A stretch of DNA of 48,376 nucleotides from a virus: positions 1-48,376 of the IMG/VR virus record IMGVR_UViG_3300028734_000030; one strand, given 5' to 3'. The notes beneath the pieces are model-generated. The model searched no databases. It saw only the letters and a list, made by a program, of their open reading frames with translations, and was not told the origin of the DNA. Of the stretch, positions 24,417-30,530 are shown one piece after another. Each line of letters begins with the position of its first letter. Within the stretch, counting starts at the first letter, position 1. A program made the position numbers and the translations under genes.

Positions 24417-24620
24417 TCATTGTTTAGTCTCCTTTTTAATTTTTGGGTAAATATCAGGCCGCAGATCATATAGCGCGATGCTAAAGTGGAGTGATACTCG
24501 CTGGCAATACTTAGCAGGAAGTTGGCGTAGTCCTTTTTTTATCTGGTAAGCAAAGCCATCTGTTGTACCCAAGAATCTAGCTAGTTCCCTCGTGCCAACG
24601 TCGGTTATCTTTTTACTCAT
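24417..24620 (-). CDS. YdaS/Cro-like HTH repressor
   Basis: 67 residues: VGTRELARFLGTTDGFAYQIKKGLRQLPAKYCQRVSLHFSIALYDLRPDIYP. The small HTH followed by LP..Y......F.I.LYDLRPDIYP is typical of the YdaS/Cro family of phage regulators. It is the second gene of the leftward early operon, where a Cro-like or antitoxin-like regulator is expected, and would bind operators in 24835-25630. It overlaps the first gene by 8 bp. Confidence 0.75.
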   Translation of the reverse strand: MSKKITDVGTRELARFLGTTDGFAYQIKKGLRQLPAKYCQRVSLHFSIALYDLRPDIYPKIKKETKQ

Positions 24621-24834
24621 ATATGCTATGTCTTGATCTGGTTTTGGTGTTTTCCTCTAAAGCAGTCGCAAGTCTCTCTGTAGAATCCAGGTTCTTTTCA
24701 AGCTGATTTTTTAATAACATGCCTCCTTCACCAACCACACGTAACATAACATCCATCTTTCTTTTAAGATCGTCTATATCAGAACGGATATAACGCAAGT
24801 TTTCTAAAATAGTGTTATCTGTCCAGTCATTCAT
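24613..24834 (-). CDS. First gene of the leftward operon, small coiled-coil protein
   Basis: 73 residues, strongly helical (NTILENLRYIRSDIDDLKRKMDVMLRVV, then KNQLEKNLDSTERLATALEENTKTR). No family recognised. A perfect -10-like TATAAT on the minus strand lies at 24864-24869, placing a promoter directly upstream. It overlaps the HTH gene, so it may be its regulatory partner. Confidence 0.5.
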   Translation of the reverse strand: MNDWTDNTILENLRYIRSDIDDLKRKMDVMLRVVGEGGMLLKNQLEKNLDSTERLATALEENTKTRSRHSIYE

Positions 24835-25001
24835 TTTTTAGGCTCGTGCAAAGTTATTTGTCTATTATAGCTATTGCTCCAACTCCATGCCCTAAAAATT
24901 GAGGAAATTTTGATAAAAAATCCCGTAAAGAAATTAATTGTTTCCAGATCATGACAACTAGGTATAAAATCCAAAACCAGTTTTCACCCAAAATAATAAA
25001 C

Positions 25002-25039
25002 AAAAAAACCCCGCAAAGCTCTAACTCAATGCGGGGTTT
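25002..25039 (-). terminator. Leftward terminator
   Basis: AAACCCCGCA (25006-25015) pairs with TGCGGGGTTT (25030-25039), a 10-bp stem with a 14-nt loop. On the minus strand it is followed by seven T. It would stop leftward transcription coming from the ribbon-helix-helix gene before it enters the early operon. Confidence 0.8.
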
Positions 25040-25119
25040 CCGGTGATCTTTCCACCTTTTGAAATGCCCGAACGGGCCATAAGAAGTTTACCGGATATTT
25101 CCTCAACGTCAATAGAGAA

Positions 25120-25212
25120 GCCGGTTTCCAATGCTTAAAATATCCTCATTTTTAATGTCTCCACACCCTCAAACCGGCCATCGCCTTCTCTTGCCATGCC
25201 GGTTTTTTTTTT
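25120..25212 (+). promoter_or_regulatory. Attenuator-like leader with terminator and competing antiterminator
   Basis: GCCGGTTT occurs at 25120-25127 and again at 25198-25205; AAACCGGC between them (25171-25178) can pair with either. Pairing with the second copy forms a hairpin directly followed by ten T (25203-25212), a terminator. Pairing with the first copy would prevent it. The region contains no gene, and rightward transcription into the replication operon would pass through it. Confidence 0.6.
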
Positions 25213-25349
25213 GAAAAGTAAGTATTTGTACGGATAGAAAAACTTATAAATACGGCGCAATAATAGACCCCCCCTTTTTTTATCTAACAAAAAGACACTG
25301 GTAAGCCCATGATTCTAGGCATAGACTCACAATTTAAGTCGTTAGACAA

Positions 25350-25526
25350 TCAGCCCTGCATGGACTTCTCTGTGTGGGGCTTTTTTGTGTCTTGGGCTTG
25401 TCTGGAAAGGTGTTCCTTTACCAAATTATCAATTATCAAGGTCATAGACAGTTCACTATTTGTTGATAGCTCTTTTAATTTAGTCCATGTTTTTTCACGT
25501 ACCCTTACATTTTTGTGCTCTATCAT
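25350..25526 (-). CDS. Ribbon-helix-helix DNA-binding protein
   Basis: 58 residues from the ATG at 25526; an ATG at 25553 would give 67. The core KNVRVREKTWTKLKELSTNSELSMTLIIDNLVKEHL is a single Arc/CopG-type ribbon-helix-helix: a beta strand for the DNA groove followed by two helices, then a polar tail. It faces away from the replication operon, and two identical TGTATACA palindromes lie at 25534-25541 and 25600-25607, so autoregulation and control of the rightward operon are likely. It may be the copy-number or immunity repressor; that is inference. Confidence 0.7.
   Translation of the reverse strand: MIEHKNVRVREKTWTKLKELSTNSELSMTLIIDNLVKEHLSRQAQDTKKPHTEKSMQG
25352..25386 (+). terminator. 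Second rightward terminator before the replication operon
   Basis: AGCCC (25352-25356) pairs with GGGCT (25377-25381), followed by TTTTTT. It overlaps the 3' end of the ribbon-helix-helix gene. With the one at 25171-25212, two rightward terminators precede the replication genes. Confidence 0.5.
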
Positions 25527-25532
25527 AGTTTT

Positions 25533-25607
25533 ATGTATACATTTTGCGTTCATAATGTACAATAGTTTACCACGTATTCTAATAGTCGTGATAACAATTT
25601 GTATACA
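25533..25607. promoter_or_regulatory. Paired palindromic operators TGTATACA
   Basis: TGTATACA is present at 25534-25541 (within the 10-bp palindrome ATGTATACAT) and at 25600-25607, 66 bp apart, both followed on the plus strand by TTT. They bracket the divergent promoter region between the ribbon-helix-helix gene and the gene at 25630, and are the natural candidates for its binding sites. Confidence 0.55.
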
Positions 25608-25629
25608 TTTGTATTATGGAGATAAACCG

Positions 25630-26079
25630 ATGGCAAAAAAATTAATTGAGCTTAATGATGATGAATTTCATAGGGATTCAATGTTTGATTGGGACGGAAA
25701 CCCTAGGAATGTATTGTGTGGAACTGTTTTAAATTATGAACAAAAACGTCATGTCATGTATGCACTTATCAATTATGCGTGGAATAAGGAAAAAGATATT
25801 GATGCAATGAGGGATGAATTTTATATAGAGGTAGAAAAACTACCGAATAGGGAGGATCAACTTAATTTATATGGAGAGCTTGTAGAAAGGGAAAATTATT
25901 TTATTCGTGAATTATTGAAGATAGAAAAACTTGTAAATCTCTTTAATGAAGATAAGTCGCGGGAGGCTAATAATGAAAATTATCGTGACAATGCACTGGC
26001 ATACCATAACGAAATATTAGAACTAAAAAAAATCTGCAATGCAGAAAATGTGAGCAGTATTTATGAAGTTAAAAAATAA
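25630..26079 (+). CDS. Unknown helical protein heading the replication operon
   Basis: 149 residues from the ATG at 25630, which has GGAG 8 bp upstream and follows the TGTATACA operator; longer frames to 25309 run through the regulatory region and are rejected. Mostly helical and acidic (NYEQKRHVMYALINYAWNKEKDIDAMRDEFYIEVEKLPNRED in pieces). No family recognised. First gene of the rightward replication operon, so possibly a regulator or replication accessory. Confidence 0.6.
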   Translation: MAKKLIELNDDEFHRDSMFDWDGNPRNVLCGTVLNYEQKRHVMYALINYAWNKEKDIDAMRDEFYIEVEKLPNREDQLNLYGELVERENYFIRELLKIEKLVNLFNEDKSREANNENYRDNALAYHNEILELKKICNAENVSSIYEVKK

Positions 26080-26096
26080 ACTGAGGAGTAATTGCT

Positions 26097-27014
26097 ATGC
26101 GTTCAAGAAATATAAAACCCGGTTTCTTTAAAGAAGAATGTTTGGCCGATGCTGGACCCATTACACAGCTTTTATTTGCTGGGTTATGGTGCCTTGCTGA
26201 TAAGTCTGGATTGCTGAAAGACATACCGAGATTAATCAAGGCTGAAGTGTTCCCTTACTACGATGTAGACGTTAACGGTGAATTAACGGTTATAGAACGG
26301 TTAGGTCACATCCGACGTTATAAAGTGGACGAAATCAACATAATTCAGATCGTAAATTTTCAAAAACATCAGAATCCACATCACACAGAAAAACCTTCAA
26401 CGCTTCCGTTTTTAACCGATAGTGAATACATAAGTTATTGTATACAAAAAGAAAATACTGTTAACGGTGATATAACGGTTAACACACCGTTAAGTCACGG
26501 TGAATATCCTGCTGATTCACTGATTCCTGATTCCATAGAGAGAGAGAGATACACGCGCGCGAAAATGGATTTTGTCGAAATTGAAAACGGTAGTTGTGAA
26601 TTAACGGGGGGTAATGTTTGCAGGATGTTAGGTAAAAAGGGCATAAGTCCAACCAACCCTTCACATAGCGATTTGGTCGATGCGTTGAAACAAGGGGCAA
26701 CTTGGGAGGATTTTTATTATGCAGGTAATGAGGCGATTGCCAGAGAAAAAGGCTTTGCTTATGCCCTGACAATCGTTTTAAGCAAGGTAAAGGAAAAACA
26801 TAAAACTAAGAACCACCCGGACAAGGTTAACGGTTCTTCAAACAAACAATTCAACTCTAGCGGTGATAATTATGGCACACATAGACCAAACGATGAAACC
26901 TATCCTTCAACTGGTCGGAAACTCAATCCCGTTGAAAAAATCGCAGCAGCAAGCAGAAGGCTCGAAGAAAAGGAAGCGCGAGACAGAGGAGACCTTGCAA
27001 GAGCCATCAACTAA
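26097..27014 (+). CDS. Phage replication initiator, O-like
   Basis: 305 residues. The N terminus MRSRNIKPGFFKEECLADAG, then QLLFAGLWCLADKSGLL.DIPRLIKAE, is the winged-helix domain of phage replication proteins of the lambda-O/DnaD-like class; IIQIVNFQKHQNPHHTEKPS follows. The middle linker (IERERYTRAKM) and the charged C terminus are variable. Repeated TTAACGGT motifs inside the gene (26271-26300 and 26460-26490) recall the intragenic origin of lambda O. It has a GGAG site upstream and overlaps the P-like gene. It would open the origin and recruit the helicase loader. Confidence 0.75.
   Translation: MRSRNIKPGFFKEECLADAGPITQLLFAGLWCLADKSGLLKDIPRLIKAEVFPYYDVDVNGELTVIERLGHIRRYKVDEINIIQIVNFQKHQNPHHTEKPSTLPFLTDSEYISYCIQKENTVNGDITVNTPLSHGEYPADSLIPDSIERERYTRAKMDFVEIENGSCELTGGNVCRMLGKKGISPTNPSHSDLVDALKQGATWEDFYYAGNEAIAREKGFAYALTIVLSKVKEKHKTKNHPDKVNGSSNKQFNSSGDNYGTHRPNDETYPSTGRKLNPVEKIAAASRRLEEKEARDRGDLARAIN
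26271..26835. repeat. Intragenic TTAACGGT repeats, candidate origin
   Basis: GTTAACGGTG at 26271 and 26460, TTAACGGTTA at 26283, AACGGTTAG at 26296, TAACGGTTAAC at 26472-26482, inverted CACCGTTAAG at about 26486, TTAACGGGG at 26601 and GTTAACGGTT at 26826-26835. Two clusters (26271-26304 and 26460-26500) are dense. Placement inside the initiator gene is the lambda arrangement. Confidence 0.5.
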
Positions 27015-27600
27015 TGGCTTAAGCTTAAGAGCGATAGATTACATCTGGACAATGATGACTAAAATCTACCGCGAAAAATGGAGTTCTGATGTTCGCTATG
27101 GGGAGCATGTCGATCAGGCTGGCAATTTAAGCCAAACGGCAAAGGATTGGCAGAAGTTATTGGCAGGATTAACAGATCAGCAAATAAAGACAGGTATTAA
27201 CGTCACGTTAAAAAAAGCCGAAGCATGGCCGCCTGATCTCATGGAGTTTAAGAAATATTGCCTAAGCCGCGAACTTGAAGGCGTACCAAGCGTAGACGAG
27301 GTTTATGGAATACTGGCTTACAGCAAGAAAAAGCACGGCAGCATACGGTTTCGTTATAAACATCCACTGGTTTTTTATATTTCCCAAGATGACAAGTTGG
27401 ATATGCAAAATGTTTTTGGAAGCAGCTTGAAAGTAGCAATGGAGTTAATAACGCCTGTTTATAACCGGCTCATACAGGACGGCTGGCCCGATTGGAAGCC
27501 TGAGCATTTGTTAAACCCAAACCTTATCGATCATAAGCCGGCGGAAGTGAACAAAGAGTTAGGCCGTAAAAAGTTTTCTGAAATAAGGAAAATGTTATGA
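26995..27600 (+). CDS. P-like helicase loader / replication protein
   Basis: 201 residues if translated from the TTG at 26995, which stands 5 bp behind GAGGAG; an ATG-initiated form from 26863 would overlap the O-like gene by 152 bp. Core pattern: AIDYIWTMMTKIYREKW, then QTAKDWQKLLAGLTDQQIKTGINVTL, then AWPPDLMEFKKYCL, as in lambda P-type proteins that bring host DnaB to the origin. It ends in ATGA overlapping the dnaB scar. Since the phage helicase gene is destroyed, this protein presumably recruits the host helicase. Confidence 0.7.
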   Translation: MQEPSTNGLSLRAIDYIWTMMTKIYREKWSSDVRYGEHVDQAGNLSQTAKDWQKLLAGLTDQQIKTGINVTLKKAEAWPPDLMEFKKYCLSRELEGVPSVDEVYGILAYSKKKHGSIRFRYKHPLVFYISQDDKLDMQNVFGSSLKVAMELITPVYNRLIQDGWPDWKPEHLLNPNLIDHKPAEVNKELGRKKFSEIRKML

Positions 27601-27753
27601 GTGACGACATAGAATTACAGGGCACCGATAGCCGAAATCATTATCGACAAGCACCGGTGTGGGCAAGTGGGAACCGTTAGGCTTCATTTCCTTGGGCAGT
27701 ACACGCGCTTTGAGAACTTTCGCGGGAATCCATACGAACAGCCACCGGAGTAA
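27597..27753 (+). pseudogene. dnaB: dnaB replicative helicase reduced to a deletion scar
   Basis: The ATG overlaps the stop of the P-like gene (ATGA) and reads MSDDIEL, the usual beginning of DnaB-type proteins. After about seven codons the frame changes, and from 27619 to the TAA at 27751-27753 a different frame encodes APIAEIIIDKHR, then CGQVGTVRLHFLGQYTRFENF and a short tail. That is the extreme C terminus of DnaB helicases (AEIIVAKHRNGP.G.V.L.F...YTRFEN). About 400 codons are missing and the two ends are out of frame. The literal ATG frame ends after 27 residues. Confidence 0.75.
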
Positions 27754-27756
27754 CCA

Positions 27757-27957
27757 ATGCAAACCGAAACCATCAAAATTATTGAGGACTTGATAGGCTG
27801 GCTCCACGATCTGAAAACGAAATACTACGGGCAGCGGAAAATGACGGGCGTAGAAGAAAGCGAATACTTTGAACTTGTGAAAATATTGGACAAGGCGCAT
27901 AGCCTGATTGAAACCGTCAAGCACAATGCCAGAGCCAAACACTACATTGAGGATTGA
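27757..27957 (+). CDS. Small helical protein, tandem paralogue 1
   Basis: 66 residues. IKIIEDLIGWLHDLKTKYYGQRKMTGVEESEYFELVKILDKAHSLIETVKHN aligns in order with the next gene (ILKQLIGISEEL....R.K...GTEEK.Y.FIMKVLDDAH...GKLKHN). Tandem duplication is the likely origin. It starts 3 bp after the dnaB remnant. Function unknown. Confidence 0.6.
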   Translation: MQTETIKIIEDLIGWLHDLKTKYYGQRKMTGVEESEYFELVKILDKAHSLIETVKHNARAKHYIED

Positions 27958-27958
27958 T

Positions 27959-28168
27959 ATGCACAACGACACTATCACGATCTTGAAGCAACTTATCGGA
28001 ATTTCCGAAGAACTGGCCTTAGAGCATTTCCGGGACAAGAGCCTGGGCGGGACGGAGGAAAAGAGTTATCTTTTCATCATGAAAGTGCTGGATGACGCAC
28101 ACCGTCATGTCGGGAAGTTGAAACATAATCGAGATAATGACGAAAAAAATGTGTTTTTGGCGAAGTGA
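27959..28168 (+). CDS. Small helical protein, tandem paralogue 2
   Basis: 69 residues from the ATG at 27959, one base after the stop of its paralogue; a longer frame from 27908 overlaps that gene. Pattern TITILKQLIGISEELALEHF, GGTEEKSYLFIMKVLDDAHRHVGKLKHN. Function unknown. A gene-free 95 bp follows. Confidence 0.6.
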   Translation: MHNDTITILKQLIGISEELALEHFRDKSLGGTEEKSYLFIMKVLDDAHRHVGKLKHNRDNDEKNVFLAK

Positions 28169-28264
28169 AGGCATCACCACGCCACGAAAATAAAAAACTA
28201 AGAAAAGATATGCCTTATTATAAAATCGACGTTTAAATCTAATATTTACTAAATAAGGAATAAA

Positions 28265-28579
28265 ATGAGTTGCTATTTTTGCGCCTATTGGTCACATTCA
28301 CATTTTAACGAAAGCATGGAATCTTTATTAAGTCCTAATAAATCAAAGGGAATTTGTACGAGATACCCTGTGCATATAGAAACACAGGGTAATCATATTT
28401 GTGGTGAACTGGTTATTTCCGTTTTTACCCGTTTTAAAGAGGATGAGCCACTATCAAAAATTGTGCAGGAAAGGAATAATTATTTTAACGCTCGTAAAAA
28501 TTATGAGGAAGAACGTAATAAACGTATTGCCTTAGAAAAAGTTAATAAAAAACTAAGAGACAAATTACGGAAAATATGA
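28265..28579 (+). CDS. Small zinc-finger-like protein with coiled-coil tail
   Basis: 104 residues. MSCYFCAYWSHSHF holds a C-x2-C pair, with further cysteines at GICTRYP and HICGE, so four Cys may bind zinc. The second half (about 65-104) is a basic coiled coil (RNNYFNARKNYEEERNKRIA). A long A/T-rich leader with a purine-rich ribosome site precedes it. It overlaps the next gene by 4 bp. Function unknown. Confidence 0.6.
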   Translation: MSCYFCAYWSHSHFNESMESLLSPNKSKGICTRYPVHIETQGNHICGELVISVFTRFKEDEPLSKIVQERNNYFNARKNYEEERNKRIALEKVNKKLRDKLRKI

Positions 28580-28770
28580 ACACCCACGAAACCAAACCCG
28601 AACCTACCAGCCCCCAGCCGCAGTTTTTTTGTCGCTATTGCAGCCAGTGGCACTATGAAATTGACAGACTGCCAACTTCACGGCAGGGGAATTTTACCTG
28701 TGCCGACTGTGATGATAAGCGCATATCAGCTATTTCCAAGAACAAAACCGAGCCATGGAAACCCGCATGA
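28576..28770 (+). CDS. Small zinc-ribbon protein, copy 1
   Basis: 64 residues. FFCRYCSQWHYEIDRLPTSRQGNFTCADCDDKR gives C-x2-C ... C-x2-C, a complete zinc ribbon. Two related genes follow at 28952 and 29303. It overlaps both neighbours by ATGA-type junctions. Such proteins in phages often bind nucleic acid or host factors; no specific role is known. Confidence 0.65.
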   Translation: MNTHETKPEPTSPQPQFFCRYCSQWHYEIDRLPTSRQGNFTCADCDDKRISAISKNKTEPWKPA

Positions 28771-28955
28771 ACAACATTCAGGAAATATTAGAAAAATACA
28801 AAGAAGCGGAAGGTATGAGTCCAGCATGGGAACGAACTATGTTGTTTTATTGGAACGATATGCTGGCCTTAAAAGCCGAAATCAAAAGCTTGCAAAGAGA
28901 GTTATTCGATTGTCGCCAAGAGATTTTCAAGATTGCTTCTGGTCTGCCAAGATGA
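28767..28955 (+). CDS. Small coiled-coil protein between zinc-ribbon genes
   Basis: 62 residues from the ATG at 28767, which overlaps the upstream TGA (ATGA); a start 12 bp earlier is possible. Helical with leucine heptads (MLALKAEIKSLQRELFDCRQEIFKI). Its TGA overlaps the next ATG. No family recognised. Confidence 0.55.
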   Translation: MNNIQEILEKYKEAEGMSPAWERTMLFYWNDMLALKAEIKSLQRELFDCRQEIFKIASGLPR

Positions 28956-29134
28956 GTAACGATTTTTACTGCCAATATGGAAAACACTTTGCACATAAGG
29001 AAGCCAAGATTCATTCTCCCAGGCAGGGCGATTACATTTGCATAGACTGTGAGGATGAGCGCACCCTGCACCAGTTAAAAACAATACAGCGCCATCGACG
29101 CAGGGAGGACGACATTGAGCATGAGCATGAGTGA
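28952..29134 (+). CDS. Small zinc-ribbon protein, copy 2
   Basis: 60 residues from the ATG at 28952. DFYCQYGKHFAHKEAKIHSPRQGDYICIDCEDERT is clearly related to copy 1, but the second Cys of the first knuckle is Gly, so a His of YGKH may take its place. Tail rich in Arg, Glu and His. Coupled overlaps on both sides. Confidence 0.65.
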   Translation: MSNDFYCQYGKHFAHKEAKIHSPRQGDYICIDCEDERTLHQLKTIQRHRRREDDIEHEHE

Positions 29135-29306
29135 AAAAGTAGAAGAAATAGGAAGAATATTCCAACTTTATGAGAGAAAACGATCAGATATAGGGGATTG
29201 CCTGTTTAGTTCACAGCGATTTGTCCACCGAATAAGTAATGCTAGAAAACTGGTTAAATTGGCTGGTGAACTTGCTGAATTAGCAGCATTATTGGAGCGC
29301 AAATGA
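29115..29306 (+). CDS. Small helical protein between zinc-ribbon genes
   Basis: 63 residues. The TTG at 29115 lies 6 bp behind GGAGG and is the best-supported start; ATG codons at 29121 and 29127 are alternatives. Helical (VEEIGRIFQLYERKRSDIG, NARKLVKLAGELAELAALLE). Its end overlaps the next zinc-ribbon gene by 4 bp. Function unknown. Confidence 0.55.
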   Translation: MSMSMSEKVEEIGRIFQLYERKRSDIGDCLFSSQRFVHRISNARKLVKLAGELAELAALLERK

Positions 29307-29500
29307 GCAAGAGTGACGAGTTTTATTGCCGCTACGGAAAACATTGGGTAGATCGTTCATTGAAGATAAACACAGCCCGACAAGGTGATTACATTTGTTC
29401 GGAATGTGAAGAAAAGCGTACCAAAGACTGGGTTAAAAGCACCATTTTTAAGGGCCGTAAAACCGATAAGCGCGATAACTACTATTCCGATGAAGATTGA
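29303..29500 (+). CDS. Small zinc-ribbon protein, copy 3
   Basis: 65 residues. EFYCRYGKHWVDRSLKINTARQGDYICSECEEKRT matches copy 2 closely, including the lost second Cys of the first knuckle. The tail is basic then acidic (GRKTDKRDNYYSDED). It overlaps the broken gene behind it. Confidence 0.65.
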   Translation: MSKSDEFYCRYGKHWVDRSLKINTARQGDYICSECEEKRTKDWVKSTIFKGRKTDKRDNYYSDED

Positions 29501-29681
29501 AGATAAAAACTTAATTTTTGATGCGCTGCAAATCGGTCTGTAATCAGCACAGGAAGAAGCCGCAGAGTATCACCGAACAATGGCAGGATATAGACAATAT
29601 CGACACGACGCGATGGATGCAGATGTTGAAAAAATCAAGAACGCTATTGATATTCTTAATAAATTAAGCGATGAGGATTAG
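29490..29681 (+). pseudogene. Small helical gene interrupted by an in-frame TAA
   Basis: From the ATG at 29490 the frame reads MKIEDKNLIFDALQIGL, then TAA (29541-29543), then SAQEEAAEYHRTMAGYRQY... to TAG at 29679-29681. Both halves are protein-like and in the same frame, so a nonsense change in a 63-residue helical protein is likely. The C-terminal part could restart at an internal ATG. Function unknown; position repeats the zinc-ribbon / helical-protein alternation. Confidence 0.5.
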
Positions 29682-29682
29682 C

Positions 29683-29766
29683 ATGGACACCCTTCAATAT
29701 CTGGTAGATCAATGGATGATCTGGGTTTTTATCGCCGCTTTGGTGGTGTGGGCTTGGCTGTGCTGA
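29683..29766 (+). CDS. Tiny membrane protein
   Basis: 27 residues (MDTLQYLVDQWMIWVFIAAL...) with one hydrophobic helix reaching the C terminus. The ATG is 1 bp after the preceding stop, and its 3' end overlaps the next gene. Function unknown. Confidence 0.4.
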   Translation: MDTLQYLVDQWMIWVFIAALVVWAWLC

Positions 29767-29951
29767 ACGAGGAAAGCTTTGAACACGAAGGCGTGAAATA
29801 TCATGCTATTCATCGTAAAACATGTCGTGAATGTGCCTTTGAGTTTACCGAGCCTTGTACTGTGAGCGAAGAGCAGCCCTGGTGTATGAGTTCAATGCGG
29901 CAGGATGGGGAAGATGTTATTTGGCAGAAACAGGAAAAAAGTGATGGATAA
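29760..29951 (+). CDS. Small cysteine-rich protein
   Basis: 63 residues from the GTG at 29760; the longer frame from 29712 lies inside the preceding membrane ORF. Contains HRKTCRECAFEFTEPCTVSEEQPWCM, that is four Cys in a C-x2-C-x8-C-x8-C arrangement that could bind zinc. Overlaps RusA by 8 bp. Function unknown. Confidence 0.5.
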   Translation: MLNEESFEHEGVKYHAIHRKTCRECAFEFTEPCTVSEEQPWCMSSMRQDGEDVIWQKQEKSDG

Positions 29952-30309
29952 TGAAGTAACGCTACCATGGCCACCAAAAGCCTTATCTCCGAATGGCCGC
30001 TATTGCTGGCAAGTTAAAGCGAAAGCCGGGAAGCAGTACAAACACGCTGTTTACTATCTGTGCAAAGAAGCCGGATTGGTTAATCCTGGCGGCGCTAAGG
30101 TCCATATAAGCGTTAGTTTTTACCCGCCTAGCAGACATACCTATGACCAGGATAATTGTATCAGTATGCTAAAATGCGGCCTGGATTCTATTGCCGAATA
30201 CCTGAGAATGAACGATAAAGACTTTATTTTACACTGGGTTTATCATGGCTTTAACGTGGACTTTAAAGGTAAAGTCGTCGTAAAAATAATACCGGAACCG
30301 GACATTTGA
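29944..30309 (+). CDS. rusA: RusA-type Holliday junction resolvase
   Basis: 121 residues from the ATG at 29944. LPWPPKALSPNGRYCWQVKAK at the start and TYDQDNCISMLKCGLDSIAEYL.MNDKDF in the second half are RusA hallmarks; D68, D70, K77 and D81 correspond to the acidic catalytic cluster and lysine. RusA dimers cut four-way junctions symmetrically, here probably to debranch replicating DNA before packaging. Overlaps the preceding small gene by 8 bp. The iteron region starts 40 bp after its stop. Confidence 0.88.
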   Translation: MDNEVTLPWPPKALSPNGRYCWQVKAKAGKQYKHAVYYLCKEAGLVNPGGAKVHISVSFYPPSRHTYDQDNCISMLKCGLDSIAEYLRMNDKDFILHWVYHGFNVDFKGKVVVKIIPEPDI

Positions 30310-30349
30310 ATGTAGAAATTTGGGGTCTTTATCGCGCGCGCGTTTTTGC

Positions 30350-30414
30350 TCTCTTGTTTTTACCTTGTTTTAAGCGTGTTGGAGGCCACGAATACCAAAG
30401 CTTACAGAGGACAT
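30350..30414 (+). repeat. Replicon leader, copy A
   Basis: About 65 bp shared with 45705-45769 in front of rep. The stretch from 30365 (TTGTTTTAAGCGTGTTGGAG and the next three bases) is identical over 23 bp, as is GCTTACAGAGGACAT (30400-30414); the part between differs at seven of twelve positions. In both places an iteron array begins immediately after it. A CG run (30333-30342) lies just upstream. Confidence 0.75.
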
Positions 30415-30510
30415 AAAGGGACAAAATGACAATTCAAAGGGACAGAATGACAAAGATAAAGGGACAGAATGACAAAAAACGGGGCAGGTGAATTTTATTT
30501 GTCCCTTTAT
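30415..30510 (+). repeat. Iteron array A
   Basis: Three direct repeats spaced 21-22 bp: AAAGGGACAAAATGACAA at 30415, AAAGGGACAGAATGACAA at 30436 and 30458. An inverted copy of the first twelve bases (TTGTCCCTTTAT, 30499-30510) lies just before the next gene, as in plasmids whose initiator represses its own promoter. Confidence 0.75.
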
Positions 30511-30530
30511 AAATAAAAAAAAGGTAAAAA

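Larger units (their letters stand above)
24835..25349. promoter_or_regulatory. Regulatory hub between leftward and rightward operons
   Basis: About 515 bp without a gene. From left to right: a leftward -10 candidate (ATTATA on the plus strand, 24864-24869), AT-rich DNA, a terminator for leftward transcription (25002-25039), a small GCCCG/CGGGC hairpin near 25065-25077, an attenuator-like set with a plus-strand terminator (25120-25212), and C7T7 runs near 25270-25285. This layout is like a lysis-lysogeny or replication control region. Confidence 0.55.

Noticed and set aside
25309-25629. Upstream extension of the gene at 25630
   Set aside because: It would read antisense through the ribbon-helix-helix gene and both operators; the ATG at 25630 has a proper ribosome site.
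29541-29543. TAA as a recoded sense codon in this phage
   Set aside because: Many intact genes end in TAA (for example 3939, 14171, 27957), so the code is standard and the two internal TAA are more likely nonsense changes.
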